The position numbers were made by a program, and so were the translations under genes. Under the pieces are notes generated by a model that ran no database searches, was not told the DNA's origin, and saw only the letters and a list, made by a program, of their open reading frames with translations. A stretch of DNA of 64,000 nucleotides from Datura wrightii (taxonomy: Eukaryota > Streptophyta > Magnoliopsida > Solanales > Solanaceae): positions 78,937,501 to 79,001,500 of the forward strand of contig JASDFA010000007.1 of NCBI GenBank assembly GCA_035772735.1, read 5' to 3'. Below, one piece after another: positions 46,087 to 56,689 of this stretch. How positions within the stretch are numbered: position 1 is the stretch's first letter; each line of letters opens with the position of its first letter.

Positions 46087-47299
46087 GACTTACGGGAAGT
46101 CTATTGGTGGAATGGCATGAAGAAAGACATTGCAGAATTCGTAGCTAGGTTCCCAAACTGTCAGCAAGTAAATGTGGAGCATCAGAGACCAGGAGGTGTA
46201 CTTTAGGATATCAACATCCCTACTTGGAAGTGGGAAGAAATTAATATGTACTTCATCACAAGTTTACCTCGTACTCGTCGATAATATGACTCCATTTGGG
46301 TTGTGGTGGACTGGTTGACCAAGGCTGCTCATTTTCTACCAGTCAAGACCACGACTTTGGCGGAGGACTATGCCAAAATATATATCCAGGATCTAGTCTG
46401 ATTTCATGGAGTGACCTTATCCATCATTTCAGATAGAGGTACCCAATGTACCTCTTAATTTTGGAGGTCGTTTCAAAAAGGACTTGGCACTCAGGTTAAG
46501 CTTAGCACAGTATTTCACCTGCAAATGGATGGTAAAGCGGAGCGGACAATACAGACTCTCTAGGACATGTTGAGGGCATGCATGATTGACTTCAAAGGTT
46601 GTTGGGATGATCACTTTCCCTTTATCGAGTTTGCCTACAATAACAGCTATCATTCCAGTATTCAAATGGTGCCGTTTGAGGCTCTCTATAGGCATAGATG
46701 TAGATCGCCCATCAAGTGGTTTGAGGTTGGTGAGGTGGCAATGATATAGCCAAATTTGGTTCATGAGGCTATGAAGAAGGTTCATTTGATAAGGGACAGG
46801 CTGAAAACCGCTCAGAGTCGCCAAAAGTCCTATGCCGATGTGAGAAGGAGAGAATTAGAGTTCGAGGTGGATGATTGGGTGTTTATGAAGGTATCTCCCA
46901 TGAAGGGAGTGATGCGGTTCGGAAAGAAAGAAAAACTCAGCCCTCGTTATGTTGGCCCCTACTAGATTGTTAGACTGGTTGGTAAGGTGGTATACGAGTT
47001 GAAGTTACCCTCAGAGTTAGCTTCTGTTCATCCTTTTTTCCATGTGTCTCTCTTAAAGAAGTGTTTGGGTGATGCAGCTTCAGTTGTCCCGGTGGGTAGT
47101 GTTGATGTGAAGGACAGTCTTAGTTATGAGGAGGTTTCGGTAGAAATACTGGATAATCAAGTTCGAAGGTTAAGGAACAGTAGCTTCAGTTAAAGTGTTA
47201 TGGAGGAATCAGTATGTGGAGGGAGCTGCGTGGGAAGTCGAAGCGGATATGATGGCTAGATACCCACATTTATTCTCTATAGGCTTAGTTCCAGCTTGA
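46087..47299 (+). pseudogene. Element Y integrase and chromodomain, broken
   Basis: It starts inside the integrase zinc region (YWWNGMKKD-like, FPNCQQ) with stops at several places (for example near 46203, 46398, 46455 and 46560). Frames 46567-46749, 46756-46965 and 46987-47193 hold the end of the core, the RSRQKSYADVRRRELEFEVD linker and the C-terminal barrel. The chromodomain follows (SYEEVSVEILDNQV) to a TGA at 47297-47299. Confidence 0.82.
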
Positions 47300-47542
47300 G
47301 GTATTAGTTTTGCACTAAAACTGTATTTAGTTTTCATGTTTAGTTCATGTGCCCAAGTTTCTTTTATGTATGTGGGTGTATGTATGATTCATGAATTCAG
47401 TTCAGCTATTTGTTTGAATCAGAGGAAGTCATTCCATCAGTTTTTGATTTAAATGATTAGTATTTAAAATTATAATTGCGTTTCTCTGCTGTTCTATGTT
47501 TTTTCAAACATTCGAGGACGAATGTTCCCAAGTGGGAGATAT

Positions 47543-49810
47543 TGTTATACCCCGGAAGCCCAAAGATCATACCCGGGAGTTGAAACGGAAAAAAGTTTAA
47601 AAACTGCACCAGGCATAGAACGGGTCATGAGGTGACCCGTTGGTGCAGCCCACATGTTGTGATGTGACTCATGGGAGGCTTAGGTGATGAGTTTGAAAAT
47701 TCAAGAAATGGGATCCCACAGACGTGACCACGAGTCGTGGTTAGGCCCCATGACTCGTTAGGTCAGTTGTGGGGAGTGGTGGTTGAGAGAAGTGAAGGAA
47801 AGAGGCAGTGTACTTAACGGGAGGACCCCATGAGTCTTGGTCATTTCCCACGATTCGTGGGATGAGTCGTGACCAACAAGGAAAAAACATATTTTAGGAA
47901 GAGGTAGTGCACATCACGAATGGTGATCACGAGTCGTGGTCACCAGGTAACGAGTCATTATGTCTTCTTTTACAAGCCCAACAGACTTGACTAGCAGTGT
48001 ACTTAACGGATCATGTCACGAGTCGTGTCCATAGAGGACGAGTCGTTAGGTCCCTCGTTGGGACCATCTGGCAGTTATTTTCTACGAATTTAGTAAGGAC
48101 TTTTCCATAATTCCTAAGATCTTAAGGCCTAAACTACGTCATTTTGAGTTATGAATGATGACTTTTAAAGGGGTTAAGTTCATTTTAGGCCATTTACATT
48201 CATGCGTGCAAGGTATAAGGTGAGAGAGGGTGATTAAGCCTAGTGTTCTTCAATTTCTCTTCAATTCCTATTGGGCATTTAAAGAACTGTAAGAATGATC
48301 TACCAAAAAGTATGTAGGGTTATGAATGGCTGATTCCTTTCACACCCATGCCCAATCCCTCTCTAAATCATGAGATTTCTATGTCTAGTTTATGGGGTTT
48401 TAACCCAAATGCATGAATTTCCTAATTCTCTACATGGGTATGATTTAATTATGTTTCTACTACTGAATTATGAAGCATGGGCAAGTTTTATATTGTTTTC
48501 AATCAAAAATCATGATCTAGTTTTATGAATTAAAAGCCCATTGATGAGAAGTTCATGAAAGATGAGATTTGTGATGAATATATGATGATGATGAGATATT
48601 ATGATGAAAAGCATGTTTTCAAGTTACCCACATTTATAATCATGTTTTCCAGTGAATTGAGTATTTTCAAGCATGGTAAAGTATCGGGCAATGCCCAAAT
48701 GTTCAAGAATGATTTACGATCTATGAAATGGATCTCATGATTTATCGATTTATGATGTTGGTTGACCAAAAGGGCCTGTGATTCTTTTCTAATCATGTTT
48801 TAATGGGGATCAATGATGATAAATGTTTATTTGTCCATGAATCTTAATGAATGATGTTATTGATTTACATATGAGCCTAATGTGCATGTTTTTGGGAGCT
48901 GTGTCTAGCACCGAGAAACCCGACGTTCAAATGACTACGCCGCTATCTCTTAACTACGTGCTTCCATAGGTTTATAATGATACATTACAATGTTAATGAT
49001 CTCCTCTTTCATGATACACGTAATGCACGTCCCTCGCCTGGCAAGCCAGGGGAGACTCTGCCTACTTGAGTGAGATAGTTGGGGCATCATGTAATGCTCT
49101 ACCATGATGGTATCGGTTATGACGAGTCCTCCCATTGTTTCACATATTTTAAGAATTGTTATGTTTATTTTATTTCGCTCAAGTGATGATTTAATAAAGC
49201 TTCTCTTATGACTATGATAATGAATTGTTTATGAACGATTTGAAAACCTTGAGCCTTATGTTTCTTATGATATTTATGATATGAGCATGTTTTCCTTCTC
49301 TTATGATCATTTATGAGCATTTATGTATTTTTAAATGTCCTTTTTACTTACCTTGCATAGTTTATATATTCCATGTACTGACCGTATACTCTATGCTGTA
49401 TCGTTTTATGATACATGCTCCGATCTTCAAATCCAGCACCACAAGTAGTCCATATCGGAGTTAGCATCCAGCTTCTTGGTGAGTCCTCATTCTCCGAGGA
49501 CCATATGTTTCATATGTTGATGTTCTTTTGGTTTTCAATTTTGCCAAGTTAGCTGGGGATGTTGTCCCATCAACCCATTTGATATGATAGAGGCTTTTAG
49601 ACTATTTATAGTACTCAGTTGTTATGTATTTAGAACGTTCCACTTATTATGCTATGCTATATTATGTTTATGCTTCTTCTATATCATTACATTAAGTATT
49701 CCGTTTAAATGATATGAAGTTATATGAATGTTGATGCCATGGGTCGACTTGGAGTCTCTCGAAGCTCTTTGTCCCCTGTTATGCTCCGAGTATACGTTCA
49801 GGTCGTGAGA
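47543..49810 (+). repeat. 3' LTR of element Y
   Basis: 2268 bp, TGTTATACCCCGG to GTCGTGAGA, preceded by the PPT-like AAGTGGGAGATAT. The start contains many ACGAGTCGT-type sites (47630-48060). It is closely related to the LTRs of H and M. Confidence 0.82.
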
Positions 49811-51144
49811 AATATACGTCATATGCTATGAACTCGGAATTCGAATGTTGTGGAAGTGTGTAAAGTATGATCTGATCCTATAGATGTTTCATGAATGTAT
49901 ATGTGTGGTTTAACTGATGATTCCGGACCATAATGATATGAATTGTGATAACAAAGTATGAGAATGATCCTTCAGACTTGTAGGCTTGTTTTTGGTAGAA
50001 TGTAGCCTTGATCAGACTCCAAATAAATTCAGTATGATGTAATTAGTTGAATGCTCATGTCTCTGATTAGCTGCAGTAATTTAGACTAGATGAATGATGT
50101 TAGACTAGTGCTTTGCATGTTTTGGTATAGTCGGGACTCTCATTAGCTGAGAATGTTTCCCTTAGTCAGTCGAGACTCTCCTTAGCTGAGAATGTTTCCT
50201 TTAGTCTGTTGGGACTCTCCTTAGCTGAGAATGTTTCCCTTAGTCTGTCGGGGCTCTTCTTAGCTGAGAATATTTCCCTTAGTCTGTTGGGACTCTCCTT
50301 AGTTGAGAATGTTTTCCTTGGTTAGTCGGGACTCTCATTAGCAGAGAATGTTTCCCTTAGTCAGTCAGTGACTCTCTATATCAGAGAATGTTCTCCCTTA
50401 GATAGTCATGGACTCTCCATAGCAGAGAACGTCTCCCTTAGATAGTCAGGGACTCTCCATGATATCAGTCACGACTTCGGTTCTCGGTATATACATATTA
50501 CATGATCTTTATGCATCTGTTGATTATGTTCGATAATTGTTTTCGAATAAAAGCTTCATGTAAATATATATATGTGTATCTTAGACAGGGTCGATGTATT
50601 TCCGTTCAGTTATATGTCCAGTAATGTATTTAGTTTACTTCCTTCTTTTATATTTGCATGTTTTAGTTTATTTATGCTTCCCGTATTCTTAGTACATTCC
50701 AAGTACTGACCGCAACTTTATGTGCTACATCATTTCATGATATAGATTCAAGTTTCCAGACTCAGCCGCGTGGTAAGATATACTCCATTCCCATCTCATC
50801 TGCTTGTGGTGAGTCCTCATCTCTCAAGGATGCGATCTATGTTTCTATTTCATTAAGTTTTCGTTTTCAGACTTTAGGTGTTAGCTGGGGGCTTGTCCCA
50901 ACAACTCATTAGTGTAGTAGAGGCTCTCAGACTTGTATAGACAGATTCAGCTTTGTATCAGAGTTTCGTTACATTTGTTCTTATGGTTTTTAATTAGACT
51001 CTTTCAGTTAGCTTCCGCTTAGTTATGATTTCTGTTAGTTGTTATTCTGATAGTGTTATGCTATGATTATGCCATGGTTGACTTGGGGCCTCTCGATGTT
51101 CCTTGTCCCATGTCTTGATCTGGGCCTATGTTCGGGTCGTGATA
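49811..51144 (+). repeat. Remainder of the X 3' LTR
   Basis: Collinear with about 20210-21506 of the 5' LTR, including 39-bp subrepeats at 50133-50460, ending GGGTCGTGATA. It is followed by the TSD GAAAC. Confidence 0.88.
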
Positions 51145-52719
51145 GAAACATTCTTTGCTATTTTGAATCCTTGACTGAGCTAAGGAAAAACACAAAACTG
51201 ATATCATTTTTCTAGTCTAGGCTACTTCAGCTAATCAGAGACCTGAGTGTTCAACTAATCATAACATACTGAATTCATTAGAATCTGATCAAGGCTACTT
51301 TCTACTATCTAGAGGCCCGTAAGTCTGTAAAATCATGATCATGACATGTCATTGAAATTCATAACATTATAGGCCCACAACGTAGTATAATTCATGCGTT
51401 TCATATTCACAGAAGCTCATAAGTTCTAGTCATGCTTTAACATATATACAAAAATCGTACGTTCTAGATTTAGCAAACTAATGGTTCAACCATACATTAG
51501 ACATATACATCGAATTCATTATAAAATCATGTAATATTTCATAAGGGCCATATCTCAAAATAATGCTAATTCATGGTGAAATTCTAGAAGATCATGCTAC
51601 TATCTATCATATACATAAATCATGAATTTGGGATCCTTTTCATAAACATACATATCTACATATCATGAGAGTCTTGAAACCCATAGAGAACATGTGAGAA
51701 TTCATGCATAGATTGAAACCCTAAGGCATGAATTTCTAGAAATTAAGGAATTAAGGTTTTAACATAAAGTTTGGGACACAAGGATGAAAGAAAATCGTTG
51801 TTGAAGTGCCACATACCTGCTTGAAGAAATCCCCCACTAGAACTTGGATCTTGAAGCCCTTGAAGATATCCCTTGGTGAAATTGAACCTTGGGAGAGAGG
51901 AGGAAGAAGAACTTGTGGGGGTTTTTTGGGTGGAATGAGGGATTAGGCTAGGAAGGACCCTTAAATTCGTCCCATCTGATACCCAAAACGACGTCACTTA
52001 GGAGTTAGAAGCTTAGAATTTTATGAAAAGACCCTTGACATTTGGAAGGAAAAAAAAGACCTTGCCAGTCCTCATGAGGCATATCATGACTCATGAGGTA
52101 CTGTACGAGTCGTGAGTCCAATCCATGAAGTCTACTGGGATTTCCACCAAATTTTGACAATTAACGAGTCACTTAATGAGTCGTGAGGTGACTTAATTGG
52201 TCACTTAACCAGTGAAGTCCCTCCAAAACTGAAGTTTTCCAGCAATTTTGGCCACTTAACAGGTGGTTAAGTCACCTGATGAATCATTCTGTGATGTAGT
52301 GCAGTTTCACTAAATTTCTCATAACTTTTTACTCTGAACTTCAATTTATGAAAGGTTGGATGTGTTGGAAAGAATACTCAAAGGGCTTCACTTTGATATA
52401 TTGAATCACCTAAAAACACTTTGTAAAATGGGATCTATAGTCGTTAAAAGTTTACCCTTACTAGAACTTGTACGTAAACTCGATCAGTAAGAATGCTCTC
52501 AACTCAACTTTGTGCTAGAAGTTCGTTATGACCTTAATTTGTATCCATTGAACTTTTCACACTTGAGGATTGATATTAACACCTAGTATCCACATAATTC
52601 ATCGGTCTTGGACCTATCCATATACCTAGAACGGTTCCAAACTTAGCCTGTAAGTCCGAGGCATTGAAATATCTCAATTCACTAGTTTTGGGTCTTGTAC
52701 AGATTTTATGGGTGTTACA

Positions 52720-54162
52720 GCTATTAAGCAACATTATTATTTGGCTACAAAACCTACAAATTTGCCTTTGATCCAATTTAAGCCAGTTATATTATTTCAT
52801 GGAGAACCCTACCTTATATTGTCTGAAGCGGAAGTAGCATCCATGAATATAATTGAAAATATACAAAATGCGGTTGTTGGAAAATTTTCATATGACTGGC
52901 TAGATTTGGAAGTGCTGAGAGTAGTAATTCCTACTCAATGTAGTATAAAAGGGGATTGTCAAATAGGTTTGTTTAGAAGTAGACACATTTTGATTAGATT
53001 GACTTTAAAAGAAGATTTCATTAATCTTACATCAAATGTGCTGTCTATATCAAATCTAGAGATGACAGTTCGTATCAAATGAGACCATTAATATAAAATT
53101 TATAGTGGAGGTGGAAACTACAAAAGCAATGGCGTGGATAGCATTTCTGAACCTACTACCAACATACTATGTTAAAAAACCTTTTTCTCTTTGGCATCGG
53201 TTGTAGGTGTATCCTTTCATCTGTTTATGGGCATAATTTATAAAACAAGACCTAGTTATGCAAAAGTGAAGTTACGAATTGACTTGATGGCTAATCTACC
53301 AGATCATGTAAGGATGGATATACAAGATGAGAGTGTTGGAGCAATAAGGACAGTGAAGGTTACAATACAATATGATTATTTTCCTAAATATTGCTAGGAA
53401 CGTAAGCTTCAGGGTCATGGTATATCTGTGTATCGATACATGCAGCCAAAAGTGTGGAAAAACATGGAAACAACAAGGAAAATGATACAAATAGAGATAG
53501 GCATAAAGGAAGTGGAGAAATGGAAAAAAAGGGTACAAAACAATAGACATAATACAAAAACAAGCAATAAAAATAAGGAGAAAGGTACATGTTCTAAAAA
53601 TAAGGGAGCACAATGACAAGGGATAAATGATATAGTAAGAAGCCTTCCAGCAAGGTCATTTTCAAGAAAACTTACAAATGGCAAGATAGTTGGGAATCGA
53701 GAGCACAGGAATGCTATTGGAAATATAGGAAGAAATAGTGGTGAAGTAAATAGCACTGAAACACTAGAATCCTTTCATAGAATTAGTACGGCATTCACGA
53801 CGAGATGAATAATATAGATCCTAGCAATTAGGATCTACAAAACAACAAAGAGGAAACAGGGAATAAGAGAAAACAACAAAAGATTACTCTTCCACAAAAA
53901 GCACTTCACTATCATGGGGATAAGAATAAAGAAAGAATCAATAGATATCACAAGAAGCAAGGGGATTCTACAAAGGAGAAAAATAATGTAGCGATACAAA
54001 GAAATGATATAAATGGTGACCACAACAAGGGAAGGAGTGAGCAAGAAGTAACTCATGAGGATACAGAAGAAAACAAATGGGGTAATAACAAGGAAAAAAA
54101 CTAAATGGATCCATAGTTTAGTTCGTCATCGGCCCTGGAAAGGCTTTGGATAGATCTCCTAA
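52720..54162 (+). pseudogene. LINE ORF1, DUF4283 domain and C-terminal region
   Basis: L1-type ORF1 proteins bind the LINE RNA. The frame from 52720 gives AIKQHYYLATKPT, then a DUF4283 domain (FKPVILFHGEPYL, NAVVGKFSYDWLDLEVLRV, SIKGDCQIGLFRSRHILIR) to a stop at 53080. A second frame resumes at about 53120 (AMAWIAFLNLLP, SLASVVG, RPSYAKVKLRIDL, YDYFPKYC). The zinc knuckle is destroyed by a stop after its first cysteine (53396). A basic K/N-rich tail continues in changing frames to 54162, where N inserted. Apparent in-frame codons before 52720 belong to the solo LTR end. No ORF2 (endonuclease/RT) is seen. Confidence 0.8.
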
Positions 54163-56645
54163 TGTCATGACCCGAACGGAGGCCCAGTCGTAGACACGGG
54201 ACAAGGGACCACAACAGATCCCAAGTTGACCCATGGCATATACAACTAATTCATTCAATAAACTGAATAAAACACGAATATAATCTCAGTGGAAGTCTAA
54301 AACAACATCGCATTAGAATAACATCCGAAGCTACACATAAGTAGGTCTGAAAAGGCTCTAATCTGGACGAGTTGATGGGACAAGACCCCAACTAACTCAA
54401 TAATGCTGAAACTGAAAATACATAAGGAACTGAATATATAGCCCTCGAAGGATGAGGACTCACCAATCAAGTAGAAGCTAGTTCTGACAACCGACTACGC
54501 ACGGGGCTGAGCCTGGGAGCTGGGTCCTGTATCATGAAACGATACATCATAGGAAGTATGTGGTCAGTACATGGAATGTACCGAGTATGCAAGGTAGGTA
54601 AAACCACTTAAGTAAAGTAAATCATTTAAAACATTTCATACATATCATAGGATTTCAAATATGAGAGGAGAGGTTACATGCATTCTTTCTGAAATCATAA
54701 TATTATCATACCGTGATGCATAGCCTTGTAGCATTATGATTGACTCATTTATATTAAAAGCTGAACAATGAGTCAAGCCTTACTTTTAGAACATGCATGA
54801 GTAAAGTAGTCACCATGAGCAATGAATATGCAAATCTGAATAGTATAGACAGTGGGAGACTCGTCACTTAACCGGCATACCACGATAGAGCTTATGTGGT
54901 CCAGACTATCATACTCAAGTGGGCAGACCTATCCAAAACCTTTCCTGGGCTAAGGACGCTACCATGATATTGATATCAAGCTCAAAGGGCCACTCGACAG
55001 GGGATAGCTCACAAAGGAGGTCCCAATAATATAAGAGTATCAATCTATGTTGGCGCATAGTTCTGGGGCATAGGGTGATCGACCCTTAACCCGCTCGGTG
55101 CTAGACTCTTCTCCCAAAAACATGCAATGCTCTACATAATATATAACGAAGCTCAACATCGTCTATTGATGAAGCTCAACATTGTCTAATAGCGAAGCTC
55201 AACATCGTCTAACGACGATGCTCAATATGAAATCATGCATAACTCAACATCGTATGAAACAAAGCTCAACATTGTCTATTGACAAATCTCATTAATGAAA
55301 TAATGCATAAACACGACATCATATGAAAATGAAGCTCAACATTGTCCTTTGACAAAGCTCAATAATGACATACATCTCAATTATGAATTTATGAAATTTG
55401 GGAGACTTCGCTCCAAACAATGTGGTAAGCTTATTTCAAGAAAATCATCATCTTAAATCAACATGTGGGCATTGCCCAAAGCTTTATCAAACTTAGATCT
55501 ACTCGATTCATTTTGAAAACAATCATAATCATGGGTAGATTTAGAAACATGCTTTTCATCATCAAATCTCATCATCATCATACATTCAACATCATTCTCT
55601 TCTTTCATGAACTTCTCATCCATGGGCATGTAATTTCATAATTTAGAAATCACAATTTGAATTGAAAACGATTTAAAATCTGCCCAAGCTTCACAATTCA
55701 CCAATATAAGCATAATCTAATCATACCCATATATAAAAATTGAAGAATCATGCAATTGGGTAAAAACCCCATAACTTGATCATGAGAATTTCTTACACTA
55801 GATAGAGATTGGGCATGGGTGTGGAAGAAGACACCCACTCATGACCCTACATACTTGGGAATGGTGGATTCTAACACTTTCTGATTGCTCAAGGTGAGAT
55901 TCCAATGGAAACCTTCAAAACTTGCTCTAAATCCTCTCTTCAAACTCTCAAGTTTGCATGCATGGAATGAATTAGCTTAGAATAGGTTTTCCCCTCTTAA
56001 AACCCTGTAAAACGAGCCTTAAACGACGTAGTATAGGTCTTAGGAACTTAGGAAATTACGAGAAGGCCCTTACTATTTGCAGAAAATAACTGCCAGGTGA
56101 CCCTAACGGGTGACCTGACGACTCGTTATATGCCCAAATGATCTGTCACCTTGCCCCTCAGGTACACTATCTTAACTGATCACTGAGGGTCCTAATGGAT
56201 GACCCAACGACTCATTACGAGTGGCCACCACTCGCCAAGTGCACTGCCTTCCTTATGCCAATTATTTAAATTTCATCAAACGACTCATACCACGACTCGT
56301 TGCCTAACATGACGAGTCGTGGTCTCCTTCTGTTAAGTCCACTGCCTTTTCCTTTTCTATTTTTCTTATACCTCCTCCCCACGGATGACCTAACGACTCG
56401 TGGTGTCTGACCACGAGTCATTCCCAAGCCTGTGGGGACTCATTTTTCCTTAATCATTTTACCATTCTCCTAGGCCTCCCCACAAGTCAGCTGATGACTC
56501 GTGCGCTCTCCTCATGAGTCGTCAAAACACTCGTGGGCTCTCCTCACGAGTCGTCCAATGACTTGTCCTGTGCCTGCAACCCAAATTTTTTGTTTTTCCC
56601 TATTTCAACTCCCAGGTCCGATCTTTAAATTCTCTGGGTATAACA
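54163..56645 (-). repeat. 3' LTR of element N
   Basis: 2483 bp, left edge TGTCATGACCCG, right edge GGGTATAACA. 56085-56570 is rich in ACGACTCGT/ACGAGTCGT pairs (for example within 56290-56330). Confidence 0.88.
55148..55216. repeat. 23-bp tandem repeat in the N 3' LTR
   Basis: Three units of GAAGCTCAACATCGTCTATTG type. The corresponding places in the M LTRs and in the other N LTR (62095-62140) have fewer or more scattered units, so the array varies in copy number. Confidence 0.75.
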
Positions 56646-56661
56646 ATATCTTCCCCTTGGG
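56646..56661 (-). promoter_or_regulatory. Polypurine tract of element N
   Basis: The minus strand reads CCCAAGGGGAAGATAT against the 3' LTR start. Confidence 0.78.
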
Positions 56662-56689
56662 AACATTCGTCCTAGAGGGGACAAAGTTT

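Larger units (their letters stand above)
46087..49810 (+). mobile_element. Element Y: 3' part of a Tekay/Del-like chromovirus inside the X 3' LTR
   Basis: It contains integrase from the zinc-binding domain on, chromodomain, PPT and a complete 3' LTR; everything upstream is missing. The X LTR lacks about 1.3 kb (equivalent of 18867-20210) at the same place. The best reading is insertion of Y into the LTR, followed by a deletion removing the 5' part of Y with the neighbouring LTR DNA. No TSD is therefore visible. Confidence 0.8.
18818..51144 (+). mobile_element. Element X: plus-strand gypsy element carrying the nested H, Athila-like, S2 and Y insertions
   Basis: Perfect TSD GAAAC at 18813-18817 and 51145-51149. 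The 5' LTR, PBS and gag are on the left; a 3' untranslated region, PPT and split 3' LTR are on the right. Most of protease and all of pol are missing between 22905 and 45543, where element H now lies. The 5' part of H's left LTR is missing too, so one deletion probably removed both. Gag similarity and the tRNA-Met PBS tie X to the chromovirus group, but with a different LTR from M, H, Y and N. Confidence 0.85.
6242..52719 (-). repeat. Solo LTR of X type, minus strand, in three pieces
   Basis: Pieces are 6242-7049, 18643-18817 and 51150-52719, about 2.55 kb together. The gaps are elements M and X. The left end TGTCACGAACC and right end GTGTTACA are the two LTR termini in minus orientation. Flanks GCTGT (6237-6241) and GCTAT (52720-52724) form a 5-bp TSD with one mismatch. 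The middle and left pieces match the X LTR reversed, including its CTCTCC-TTAGCTGAGAA subrepeats at 18650-18817. The last 400 bases (about 52310-52719) do not resemble the start of X's LTR, so this is a related but distinct subfamily. No internal element DNA adjoins it, hence solo. Confidence 0.8.

Noticed and set aside
53296..53756. Hydrophobic minus-strand frames resembling a membrane protein
   Set aside because: Antisense of the K/N-rich LINE ORF1 tail, which gives F/L/I-rich complements.
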